NCBI GenBank assembly: GCA_022315425.1
Contig: JAIUPT010000032.1
Span: forward strand, 353,501 to 417,500
DNA: 64,000 nt
Origin: Pseudevernia furfuracea
Lineage: Eukaryota; Ascomycota; Lecanoromycetes; Lecanorales; Parmeliaceae
Reading direction: 5' to 3'
In this document: positions 11,950-22,161 of the stretch, one piece after another
Numbering within the stretch: the stretch's first letter is position 1
How the letters are laid out: each line of letters opens with the position of its first letter
Translations under genes and position numbers: made by a program
Notes under the pieces: generated by a model
Databases searched by the model: none
Told to the model about the DNA's origin: nothing
The model's input: the letters and a program-made list of their open reading frames with translations, nothing else

Positions 11950-12548
11950 GTTGATGGCGGCGAATTGGAAGGAAAGAGTCAAGGGTTGGGATAGAGAGAA
12001 AACATTTGTCGGACTAGCGATAAGTCAACGGAAGAGGCCGCTCGACCGTCAGCCTTACTTATACAGCACTGATATCAGAAGCCTATTTATTATACGCAAG
12101 GAGAGCGAAATACCAGGCTCGATATGTCATCAAGCATTCAACATACGCTCAAACATCCAGTTTCAGAAAGTACTGGTAACTGAGAGGTGTGACATCTAAA
12201 TCATGATTCTCTATCTCGCATTTAAGCGATCGGCGCCGACGAGGCTGAAAAATATCATGTTGCACTAGCTACTATTGGTCAAGTGTTCATTGCCTCCTGC
12301 GCCAGAGGCTATGAAGCAACTGGCGGCAGCTCAAGTCAGGCGCATTCTCGCTGCTTATACGTTGTGGCTCTCACGTCCAAGTCCTGTAGATTTTTACCAG
12401 AGTGGCTGCTAATACTAGATGCTCGGAAGTCCCCTCGTCACCTTGCTTCATGCTCAGAGACATTGAGCCGATATCATACCGTGATAGACCGCCGTTGGCT
12501 TAGAGGCCCTCGCTACGCATCCTCTTCACATCAAGCGGCCAGATAACC
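11950..12548. other. Intergenic: start of accessory region
   Basis: No gene is seen. This is shared upstream DNA of the DUF1640 gene (minus) and the hydrolase-NACHT gene (plus). It marks the passage from conserved genes to the gene-poor region. Confidence 0.5.
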
Positions 12549-15424
12549 ATGCAAGCATGGCAAAAATGGCGTGCCGGAAGAGAAGAGAAAGAGAAGCAGA
12601 CCAGAGTACAAGAAAAGAGCAGTAACGTCAAGGACAGAAGTCACCGTGATGGGGATGTGGAAACGCAGATCAATACAGATGGCGGCATACGCGAAGTTGC
12701 TGGGAGCAGTAGTACGGGTTCTAAAAGCACGCCGGATGATGACCATGATGAATCTTACGGCATGCACGTTCTAGTACCACGACCTGCTGACCAAGGTGCG
12801 ATCGTGGATATCGTTGCGATTCATGGACTCAATGGCCACTACGATTTGACTTGGACATGTACAACACCTTCGGGAAAGCAAGTCAACTGGCTAAGACTTC
12901 TTGCCGGGCCAGATACCCCAGTGTAGAATCATGTCTTACGGATACAATTCTGCTGTTCAGTTCAGCAAATCCGCTGCTGATATCGGCGTTTTTGCAGAAC
13001 AGCTTCTGTTCTCTCTCATGGCCAAGAGAAGAAGTCATAGTGAAAGAGAGAGACCAGTGATATTCATTTGTCACAGTTTAGGCGGACTAGTTTTCAAGCA
13101 GGTCTGTACCTCTTTTACCCCAATAATCGTGTCCGCGCTAACTCCATAGATTAGGCCGTTGTCAGAGCGCACGAGCGAGATTGCTTCGGAAAGCTCCTTC
13201 AGATGATTCATGGTGTTGCATTCTTCGGTACACCTCATAGGGGATCGTCTTTGGCTGAATGGGGCACTCATTTTGCCAACATACTTAATATAGCAAGTTT
13301 TGGGACAAAAACAAATTCGCAGTTATCAGCGGATCTTGAGGAGCGTTCCAGAGTACTGAGGAGCATCTCCAAATCTTTCGTTGACCGAGGCAAGAATCTC
13401 GATATTTTGAGCTTCTATGAGACTGAAAAGGCAGACTGGTTAAAATGCAGGGTATTGAGCTCGTATCTTCCTCGCTGCTTACTGCTGATCTAATTGAGAT
13501 CGCAGATTGTAGAAGAAACGTCGGCCGTTCTCGATCTTCCTAACGAACTTGCAATTCCTATCGATGGAAACCATCGCACGATATGCAAGTTCGAAAACGA
13601 AAACGAAAGAAGATACGAAGTGGTTTGGACAAACTTACAAGACATGGTGGAGAAGCTTATTGCCGAGAGCCCAAGTGTCCCACGTGAGTAATAAAGGCGT
13701 CAAGTCTCGGCAAAATTGAGCTCAAATTCCTAGTGTTGTCACTTCAAGAGCAGCTGGACTGTGCTCGTGTCTTTGAAAAAGGATCTTCATACGAATCTTA
13801 TCGAACTGTGAATCCTAGCAGAGCCCCCGGTACTTGCAAGTGGCTTCTAGAACATGACGGATATGTATCATGGAGACAAAAGCCAGAATCTACCTTTCTT
13901 TGGATGTCAGCTGACGCGGGGTGCGGGAAATCGGTTCTGTCCTCGTTTCTGGTTGATCAGCTCAGGAACGAAATCTCAGAATTGACAAAGCCAGATATAG
14001 TATGCCATTTCTTCCTCAAAGATAACAGCAACCAGAATGACGCCAAGATTGCTCTTGGCGCGATTCTCTATCAGATATTTACCCATTCCCCAGACCTCCT
14101 TCGACATGCTTGGGGGCCGTACAAATCTCGGGGGCAAGCAATCATGGACAACTTTGAGACTCTATGGGGAATCTTTCGCACCGTGGTAATGGAAAACAAG
14201 AGGGATACCATCTTCTGTGTACTTGATGGTCTAGATGAATGTGAGGAGACATCGAAATCGAATCTAATGAAATCATTCGTTTCATTGTACGAAGACAATG
14301 ACGTTCTTATTATCGAAGCCTCAGCAAAGCACACGACCTTCGATCTACCAGTCCCAGTGAAAAGGTCTCGACAAGGGGCCTTGCTGAAGACTATCATCAC
14401 AAGTCGCCCCGACAACTCAATCAAAGCCGCTTTTGGTGGCTTACCCAGGCTAAAGGGCGAAGACGAGACAGAAGCAATCAGCCACGATGTCGCACTTGTC
14501 ATTCGACACACCGTTAAAGAGCTCGATATTCCGGAACACCTTGTAGAAAGAATAGAGACCGCTCTTATTAGGGGTGCTGATAGGACACATCTATGGACTG
14601 ATTTAGTCATGAGGCTGCTCAAGGATGCTCTCATTAATGCTGTCTCCGAAAACGAAATCACTGCTATACTGAACAGTCGTGACATTTACGCACTTTACAA
14701 TCACATGCTTACGAGAAGCTCGAACCCGGTGCAGGCTCGAAAACTGCTTCGACTGATAATAGCCGCTAGACGGCCGTTGACTCTGCGCGAGATGAACGCA
14801 GCTATGGCAACGACGCCGCTACATAAGACCTTTGCAAGCATCGAGTCTGACCTCAAGTATCCCCCGGAAAATTACTTCTTTGCGCTGTGTGGACACTTCA
14901 TTCGGGTCATCCGGTCGAATGTCCATCTAGTGCACCAAACTGCAAGAGAGTTTTTTCTCCTTGCCGATTCTCATGCTGGACTCAAATGGGATAATCAAAA
15001 TATCCCTGAATCGATTGCGTGGCAGCATTCAATATCGCTTCTGACGTCGAACGATGTCATGCTGATCATCTGCCTATCGTATTTGTCAATGTTTGGATTC
15101 GGCAGCGATATAGACGATGCGACCACGAAGGTCGGTTACCTTGAATCGAATGAATTCCAAAAAGCCTGCGATAAGCATTATCTACTCAGATACGCTGCCG
15201 AGTATTGGCCGTCTCACTTTAAGAATTGCGACGTCGAATACGAGAGCGAATTATCTGGACTAAGTCTGCACCTATGCCATCCATCTTTTGCAGGCTTCTA
15301 TGTCAGCAGCAGGGTTGCCATCGTTCGCGAGTCTGGAACCACGCTCGAGGCCTTGCAATACATCCGGAGCCACTGTCCGGAACCACCATCGCACTCTGTA
15401 AAGCCTCGAGGCCCTTTGCGATGA
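12549..15424 (+). CDS. Alpha/beta-hydrolase-NACHT receptor-like gene, frameshifted
   Basis: This is a fungal NOD-like (STAND) architecture with an N-terminal lipase-like alpha/beta-hydrolase and a NACHT NTPase. Exons are 12549-13101, 13155-13451, 13506-13683 and 13734-15424, with GT-AG introns of 50-54 nt. The hydrolase shows VAIHGLNGHYD, the nucleophile motif ICHSLGG, FFGTPHRG and a late His (DGNHRTICKF). NACHT shows Walker A (SADAGCGKS, about 13906-13932) and Walker B (VLDGLDEC, about 14219-14242). No ankyrin, WD40 or TPR repeats appear before the stop at 15424. The frame breaks at 12894-12896: after NWLR the coding continues one frame over as DFLPGQIPQ, and the original frame stops at 12922-12924. 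Everything downstream is open. As it stands only a short peptide or a late-start product (ATG at 12931) could form. This is either a recent pseudogene or a base-call error. Confidence 0.75.
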
Positions 15425-16194
15425 GTGAATACGGGACAGACGGCCGGGTGGGGACTTTGCTCTCTCTGCCCGATTCCACGGCTAGGGAATCATCAGGGAC
15501 TGACTGCTAGCTTGTTGAGAAGAAGACTGGAAACGGGACCCGTCTGCTTGCGCGGATAGCTCTGGCTTGATCAATGAAGGAAGGGAACTGTGGTGAGTTG
15601 GTATATCCATACCCCCTCGTGGAGTAGGTAGTACGTAGTGTCAGACCCGTCCGCCCGGGAGTGCCCGGATTAGAGAGGGGCTGGGGAAATAAATAGTAGT
15701 GATATCGTTGGGTATGGACTGTTCTCGAGAAGATCAAAGATTGAGGAACGTCTATGCGAGGGTTTTGAGGAAAGAGGGGTAGAAAGATGGATACGGTGGA
15801 GAGGAGAGGAGAGGAGAGGAGAGGAGGGAGGGAGGGAGAGAGAGAAGGAGAGGGGGAGAGAGAGAGAGAGAGAGAGATAGTTCGTTGTCATCATCCCATC
15901 AGCTCGTCACTAATGTAAGTATGCCATGTTCGGGCAAAGGCAAAAAAATTGGTAATAGGAATTGAATCAAGCTTGGCAGAACATTCAACGATTTTCACTT
16001 GCTTGCAGATCGCTTTCGTGTGGATGAGCAGTGCTGTGTTGAAAGCACCGACTACATATGCCAAAGATACAGGATACAACACAATTCAATGATCGCAAGG
16101 TCACACCCACCCCCAAAAAAAAAAGGAGGATCCAACCTTCCAGACTTGCCATCAGCTACCCCGGCGGCGCGGCTTGCATGTGTGTGTTTTTTTT
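15425..16194. other. Intergenic: convergent 3' flanks, low-complexity DNA
   Basis: This lies between the stop of the NACHT gene (plus) and the stop of the halogenase gene (minus). No gene is seen. It holds an 80-nt purine tract, an A-run near 16119 and a T-run near 16187. Confidence 0.6.
15798..15877. repeat. Polypurine microsatellite (GGAGA)n/(GA)n
   Basis: 80 consecutive purines run here, beginning as GAGGA repeats, passing through GGGA repeats and ending as (AG)n. Only A and G occur on the plus strand. Mirror-symmetric purine tracts of this kind can form triplex DNA in vitro; a biological role here is not shown. Confidence 0.9.
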
Positions 16195-18262
16195 TTACAC
16201 TTTGATAGCGCTGGGCAGGGGGCCGGCGAGGTGGTCCATGGCCGGACCCTTGGCGCCCGACTTGTTCGCCCCGGCCTTCTGCAGCCCCAGGCTTCCCCTC
16301 TTGACGACGGGCGCCCAGCCGTTGATGGCGTCGTTGCTGAAGCTGTCGATGCTCAGCGTGTCCTCCCGCCGCAGCATCTGCCGGGCGCGGATGGTGTTGA
16401 GGATCTTGAGCTCGTCGGGGGAGAGGCCCTCGGGGTCGACGATGGCCTTGCGTTCGACCTTGGCTTCGATCTTGGCCTCGGTCTCGGTGGCGGGTTCCGC
16501 GGGGGCGGTGGAGAGCGCGGCGGGGGCCTCGGCTTGGTTGGCCAGCATGGCGCTTTCCATCTTCTTGAGCACCGCTTCGTGCTTCTCCGGGGCGTGGTGT
16601 TCGAACGCGTTGAGGCAGAAGTCGACGGTCTTGGAGACCTCGTCTTGGCTGAGCTTGCCGCTCACGTCCGCGGTTCCCTGTATGACTGGAGGATTGGGTT
16701 AGCGCGGGAGGTTTTCGGCCCATGAGTCCGGGAGAAAAAAAAGGGTGGAGACATACTCGGTCTGAAGTGTGCAAAGGCTGTCTCAAAGCCATCCTCGTCC
16801 CAATCGCTCAAGATCGGTTTGTCCTGTTGCCGGATCTGTTTGAGGGCACTCAAAACCACAAGCAGGAAACGGGTATACCCCTCCGAGACTTTGCTAGAGT
16901 GCCATTTGACTGCGGTCTTCTCGTCGCAGTCTCCTTTCATCGCTGCGCGGATTGTCGTTGCAGCCGAGAGAGCACCTGTCAGCGCCAGATGAACGCCGGA
17001 TGAGAAATATGGGTCAATGAAGCAACCAGCGTCGCCGACGATACGAACGTTGGGAGTCGCATAACAGGAGGCGCTGTAGGACCAATCGGATGCAGCTTTA
17101 ATACCGGATACGAGTTCGCCCTTGGCGAGCAATTCGCTGACGCCAGGGGCAAATTTGAGAGATTCTACGTAGAATCCGTGGGTAGATGGGTTCTCCATGG
17201 CCTTCTTCTTGGTCATGGCAAGCTCTTGGTTCTGTACGACACCGACGGAGGTAGTGCCGTTGTGCAACGGAATGTACCAGCACCAACCACTCGCGTCTGA
17301 AAAGAAAGCGCGTCAGTATTTCTAAGATTTGGGTGGAACGATGTGAATGATGAGAATTACCAGAGAGTGCCTCAAATAATGGTTGCCCTTGTCTCGGTGT
17401 GCCTGGGGCATACTCGCCGGCCCCTTTCCAGTAACCCCAGTTGGCGATGTTCTTCAATCCTTGATTGTTCTTCCGGTTCTTCAGATATTTGGTGCTAACA
17501 ATGCCCGCTCGTCCACTCGCATCGACAAGGTAATCGAACTTGATTTGGCCAGAGGTGCCGTCTTTGCGCGACCAGGAGGCAGATACTGGGCGTCCGGGGT
17601 CTGGAGTATCGGACTCCACGGTGCCATTCTGGTTGGTCGGTGGTAGAAATTCAATTGAGTCGACTTTGACGCCGTCAAAGATTTCCGCACCAGACTTGCC
17701 AGCATGTCTAAACATTAAGTCATCCGCCTCAGAGCGAACTACGTTCCACGAGTGATTCCCTGCGCCACCGTGCGCGATAAAGTCCGTAACTATTCACGCC
17801 GTCAATAGTCTATCAATGTATTTCCGGGGTCGAGACGCAACGTACACCCCACAGGCTTGTCATTGAGCTTGAATGCTGCACCCGTCTGTTAAGGATCCGT
17901 CAGGGCAAGAACTCCGAGCTAATGGTGAAGCCGGATGGACTCACCTTCATTTTGAATCCATGATTGACAAATGTATCGTCCAAGTCGATGAACCGCAAGA
18001 AATGGCGCATCGATGGGAGCATGCTCTCGCCGACATGATATCTAGCAAGGTTAGCTTGCGTTTCCCAATCACCTGATAGGCGAGGGTGAAGAGGGACGTT
18101 GTAAGGCAGTAGTGATCATGATCAAACATCCACGCACCTTGGAAACTTGTCTGCCTCCAATACGACACAGCTGACCCCCTCGCGTGACAGCGCTGAAGCT
18201 GTGTATGAGCCTCCTGGGCCCCCACCCACCACTAATACCGTTGTTTCTGTGGGAATGGACAT
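16195..18262 (-). CDS. Flavin-dependent halogenase
   Basis: This is a FAD-dependent halogenase of the fungal tryptophan-halogenase-like family; such enzymes use FADH2, O2 and chloride or bromide to halogenate aromatic natural products. Six exons are deduced: 18262-18138, 18041-17945, 17885-17846, 17789-17361, 17296-16757 and 16685-16195, giving 573 residues. All introns are GT-AG (56-96 nt). The N terminus has the FAD-binding motif VVGGGPGGS (about residues 11-19). FPRYHVGESMLPS, GFKMKTGAAFKLN and NHSWNVVRSE follow. The halogenase signature WxWxIP is present as WCWYIP, directly after a splice junction. GCFIDPYFSSGVHLALTG and a C-terminal helical region ending RARQMLRREDTLSIDSF also match. Length is normal and no break is seen. 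No polyketide synthase, NRPS or other backbone enzyme lies in the window, so the substrate is unknown. Confidence 0.9.
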
Positions 18263-18655
18263 GGTGTATTGCTATGAGCTGAATGAGTCTGACTGGAATG
18301 GAATGATTTGCTGGGAGGATATAGGGCTAAGCAAAGGGTTACAGAAGAGGTTGTATAAATCTCGGTCCCAGTTCTGGATTGCTGTACCTTCTTAATCAAT
18401 TATCCCCTGTAGTCTGGCCCCTCTCGTTCTGGACATGCAACCGTGAATCTTGATGGTTGGGTTCGGACATAATATCCTCCGCCCACTAAAGGACCTCCCT
18501 GTCCTTCGACAGCCAAGGAAATCCACGCATTCAAGCCGCATTTCTTCCAAGACATAGAAACCATTTGACCTGAAAATAGTCGTGTCGTAATTGGAGTGAG
18601 CCTAAGCTGATCTCTAGACTACGGACCTCCGAAGGTTGCACCCTTTTTTGTTGCA

Positions 18656-18679
18656 CTTATTCCGTATCTGCGGAATAAG
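18656..18679. repeat. Perfect 9-bp hairpin 1
   Basis: CTTATTCCG (18656-18664) and CGGAATAAG (18671-18679) are exact reverse complements around a 6-nt loop. A second, equally perfect hairpin follows 40 bp later. No known function is recognised. Confidence 0.7.
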
Positions 18680-18719
18680 ATAGCGGTTATATTGCACATT
18701 GCGAATAGATGCGCGTCTT

Positions 18720-18744
18720 CCATGGACAGAACGGTTGTCCATGG
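18720..18744. repeat. Perfect 9-bp hairpin 2
   Basis: CCATGGACA (18720-18728) and TGTCCATGG (18736-18744) are exact reverse complements around a 7-nt loop. It pairs with the hairpin at 18656-18679. Confidence 0.7.
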
Positions 18745-19804
18745 GTAACATACCTCCTGTACCATTCATCTCATTGGTAGGTTTCCACCAGTTGCATATA
18801 CCCTTCCACGAATAGCATGGGATTTATGGAACCCACATCGTCATTTATGATTGCTTACATCAATGCAGCATCAATGCAGCATTGCTCAAAGCCACAGCGC
18901 ATTGATATCTTTCGGTCTGTATTTGTGACCGAGGACGAGATATTCAGAGGGTGTCAGATCATATCTCAGAGGGACTAGTGATCCAGTGCGGGAGAGACTA
19001 CTTCAAGGTGAGGGGAGAACTCAGACCCTTGCCTGATAGAAAGTTACGACGTGGGATCTCCGAAGCTCCAAAGCAGACTGGTGCAAAACTGCCAGTTGGG
19101 AAGACTGGCGGCTATTGACGCATGGAAGGATCAAGTATTGTTAGCAGCGTGATATACATAGATCGAGAAAGTCAATCGAGCAGACGATCACAGGTTGTTA
19201 GAGGCTGGAGAGAAGTCTGCACACTGAGCAAGTCTATGGGTCCATGTTGGCGCAAAGTCTCTTGACGTGAACATGGGCCAGTGCCAGGGGTAAGAAATTA
19301 AGGATGATTCGGGATAGAAAAAGCGAAAATCGCACGAGGCGCAGGGCAAGGCGGGCTCGTGTCAGCTCTCCCGAGGGAGGACGAGCGGATCTTTAAGCCT
19401 AGACGACGTGCACTCTCACCACGTTTCTCACTAGTGTCGCGGGAGTGCCCTTGATTACTTATTGACGTATCGATGCATCTAGTTCCTTTGATCGTTTGAT
19501 TTTGCCTATCCTTGCCTAAGGTAGCCCTGCAAGGTGTGTGGCCCCGCATGACGCGATACCGACTCCAGCGCACAGATGTTAGAGCAGAAAAGGTGCGCTT
19601 GCAGGATCAGGGAAGCAAGAAATAGCAGCGCCCGAAGTTGTGCGTGTTCCTTGGGTTGGCGGTAGCAGGCACAGAGGAAGGGGGGACGTTGGATTTTGAC
19701 TTTGACGTTGGATATGAGTATGTAGCTTTAGAGTTTATCTCCATCTTTGATGATCGGGAGCTAGATATATACCTGAAAGTATATGTACTTACTTTAGGTA
19801 CTGG

Positions 19805-20094
19805 GGTCGGCACGCAGAGTCCTGAACATGCGCTAGCAGAGCCCTAACCCTAGTTGCGGAAGATGACCCCGCAGTGGGGAACCCTAGAACCTTCTTTTTG
19901 AGGGTGTAATACGCCAAATGTTTAGGGTCCTTTGTAAGCGTGATAGGGTCCTCAGAACCCAAAAAGGTTGGGCTTGGGCCAGGGGATTCCGACGCAGTTC
20001 TAAGCGCATTGTCTAGGCAACGCTTTAGGCGGGGCGATATATATCCGACTTCTGGACCCTTTTCTTGGCATGTTCAGGACTTTGCGTGCCGACC
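19805..20094. mobile_element. MITE-like element with 27-bp terminal inverted repeats
   Basis: The left end (19805-19831) begins GGTCGGCACGC and ends AGTCCTGAACATGC. The right end (20068-20094) is its reverse complement with one mismatch in 27. The enclosed 290 bp has no usable open frame, so this fits a non-autonomous DNA transposon (MITE) or two ends of a decayed one. A target-site duplication is not clear: AGGTA occurs just outside both ends but is offset by a few bases. The superfamily cannot be named from the ends alone. Confidence 0.65.
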
Positions 20095-20248
20095 TGTAAG
20101 GTAGGTATCGTAATGATGAGCAAGTGCCCGTCCCGCTTTGACGGACATTTGGACGAAGATAGCCGAGCTCCGGGGTAGTCCGGGGGCCCGCAGAAAACTT
20201 AGAGCGGGATACCTAGTCTAATAATAAGGTACTCGACATGAAGGATCT

Positions 20249-20380
20249 AAGGCTAAATACGCGAATTGAACCCTTTATTTTGTACGGTCCAAGGCGAAAT
20301 ACCTTACCCGAATTTAACCCTTTATACTGTACGGTTTAAGGCTCAATACGCGAATTGAACCCTTCCTACTCTACGACGCC
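20249..20380. repeat. Three-unit degenerate tandem repeat
   Basis: Units at 20249-20290, 20291-20337 and 20338-20380 each begin AAGGC and share AATACGCGAATTGAACCC-like cores, with the middle unit more diverged. The first two also share CTGTACGG/TTGTACGG-type ends. Unit length is 42-47 bp. It sits about 150 bp right of the MITE-like element; origin unknown. Confidence 0.7.
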
Positions 20381-22161
20381 CGGTCAGCCTTCTTTGGAGT
20401 TGATAGGATACTGGAGTATCATAGCGTGAAAGAGTACTGTAGGTAAAAGTGGAAGAAATTGTACGATTAGGAGAGTATTGTCGGGTAAATGACTACAAGA
20501 GAGCTCAGAGGTCACGTACTGCAGGGCAAAACACTCTAAGGCATGTCGCACCTTGCAGATCTTGGCTACTCTGAAACGCAAAAAAAAAATAGAGGTCATC
20601 ATCGATCAGGAGGAAGAGGAATGATTGGGCAGGCCTCAAACTGAATTCACTGATTGAACCTTGCTCTCACACTCTTGGGCCTACATACTTAATCCAGAAC
20701 CTCGACTGCACCAGGTGATTGTGAGTAAGGTAGGTACGGATGCCTCAGAAACCTTCCTCGCCTGCATGTAGACTGAAGACCGCCGACATCAACAGGCAGC
20801 CGGTTGGACTAGAAGCTACTGATGACAAACCAAACTCTGCATGCGCCTTTCGCATCTCTAGACCCGGAGTGGAAACCTGTTATCATCAATAGAGACTAAG
20901 AGGCTGCAGCTGTACTACCCGAAAACATCGAGCTAGCCTATCAAAGGGCGGTTGAGACCGGGTAAATCAAGATACCGGAATGGGCGTGAACGTACTCTCT
21001 GCGTACCTACGTAAAATCTGGAGATCGTCTTGTGTTCCGTGGAATCGGAGCCCAACTTCTGTCGTCCCACTGCTCCTGGTGCTCCCTTCCTGCAGGTTGC
21101 GGTACCAAGCGCTGGCTGTGCCTACAACGTGGGCTCTGAGCTTAGTCAGGGCCATGGCTACAAGGCTATAGGGCCGTGACTACCTAAGGTAGGGCGGTGC
21201 TAATCGTCACTCTACCACGGGAGCTTTCCTCGTGCCAACACCGTAGCTCAGAACTTCCAACTTCTCTATCGATCCTGTGTGAAAGGAAGAGAGGGGATTC
21301 GTGCTGCGAATGTAGTCTACCCATCATCAAAACATCTTGACTGTTTTTTTCTCATCCTTGCCTGCCGATCTTGGGGCGGGATGGAGGATTGCCCTTTATT
21401 CATGCCTTCCTGCTCTGGTGACCTTCCGATTGATGAAAGTGGCTATCGCGTTGTTGAGAATCATAAAGTTTCACTGTTGACATTGAGTCTTAATGTCTGG
21501 TATCCCTTGTTTCGTAACGTTCTATGGAGTATCGCTCTGGTGATGACATTGATCAGATGAAACTCGAAGCGGCTGCGGATTAATTAAGCGAAACGTCTAT
21601 TGTATGACAGAACCCAGGGCTTGCGGGGTAGGTGAGATGAAGAGACTGTGATAACTACCGTTGCTTACGAGTGTTTTGAAGCAAAGAGAGTTTTCTCTGC
21701 AATAGTGAGGCATACAGAATATTGAAGAAAAGTGAAGTTCGGGATTAAGAAGTCAGTGTTCAGTACAACACACAATGAACTCTTCAGCCACTTTCAACCA
21801 TCGATCCCGCATTATCTGAAGTCTCATCAGTCGATGCACGTAGGCATCACCCACCAGCTTAGCAAGAGGCCACTCGGCTCAAATATCAAGACGAATAGCG
21901 GCGCGGCCGGATCAAAGACGCAGACGCTATCCCCTGGTTGTGTATGAAGGGGCCTTATCTAACATGATTCCCACAAGTCTTGAAAAAGGGCCTTCCTTGG
22001 CATGTGGAAATACTAGCCATATGTTATTTAATAGGTCTGTGGTCTCCTTGACCGTCCCTCACGCTGTTCGCACTCTTATCGAGCCACCACTGCTTACAAT
22101 CGTCGTATATAGACCTGAAGGAATCAGGCACAGGGCATAGCTCCTCCAAAACACCCTCGAA

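Larger units (their letters stand above)
18263..22161. other. 3.9-kb gene-poor stretch with repeats
   Basis: No credible coding sequence is found; open frames are short and unrelated to known families. The stretch contains two adjacent perfect hairpins (18656-18744), a 290-bp inverted-repeat element (19805-20094) and a three-unit degenerate repeat (20249-20380). It has the look of transposon-worn DNA, but I recognise no transposase. Confidence 0.6.

Noticed and set aside
13102..13150. Acceptor at CCATAG (13149) in the NACHT gene
   Set aside because: It would add ATTAG and lose frame; the next acceptor (ATTAG|GCC at 13154) restores the FKQAVVRAH motif.
16052..16792. Long open frames on both strands across the last halogenase exon, including a 246-codon Arg/Pro-rich frame
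   Set aside because: They are shadows of a GC-rich coding exon; composition is unnatural and no family is recognisable, while the halogenase exon fits by splice and family.
17790..17848. Donor GTGTAC in halogenase exon 3
   Set aside because: It loses frame; GTACGT, two bases further, keeps frame and gives KPVGFTDF as in the family.
19842..19852. CCCTAACCCTA, like a fungal telomere repeat
   Set aside because: Less than two full units, inside the MITE-like element; not an interstitial telomere.
20967..21171. About 60-codon frames on both strands
   Set aside because: Short, opposite-strand overlap, no recognisable sequence.
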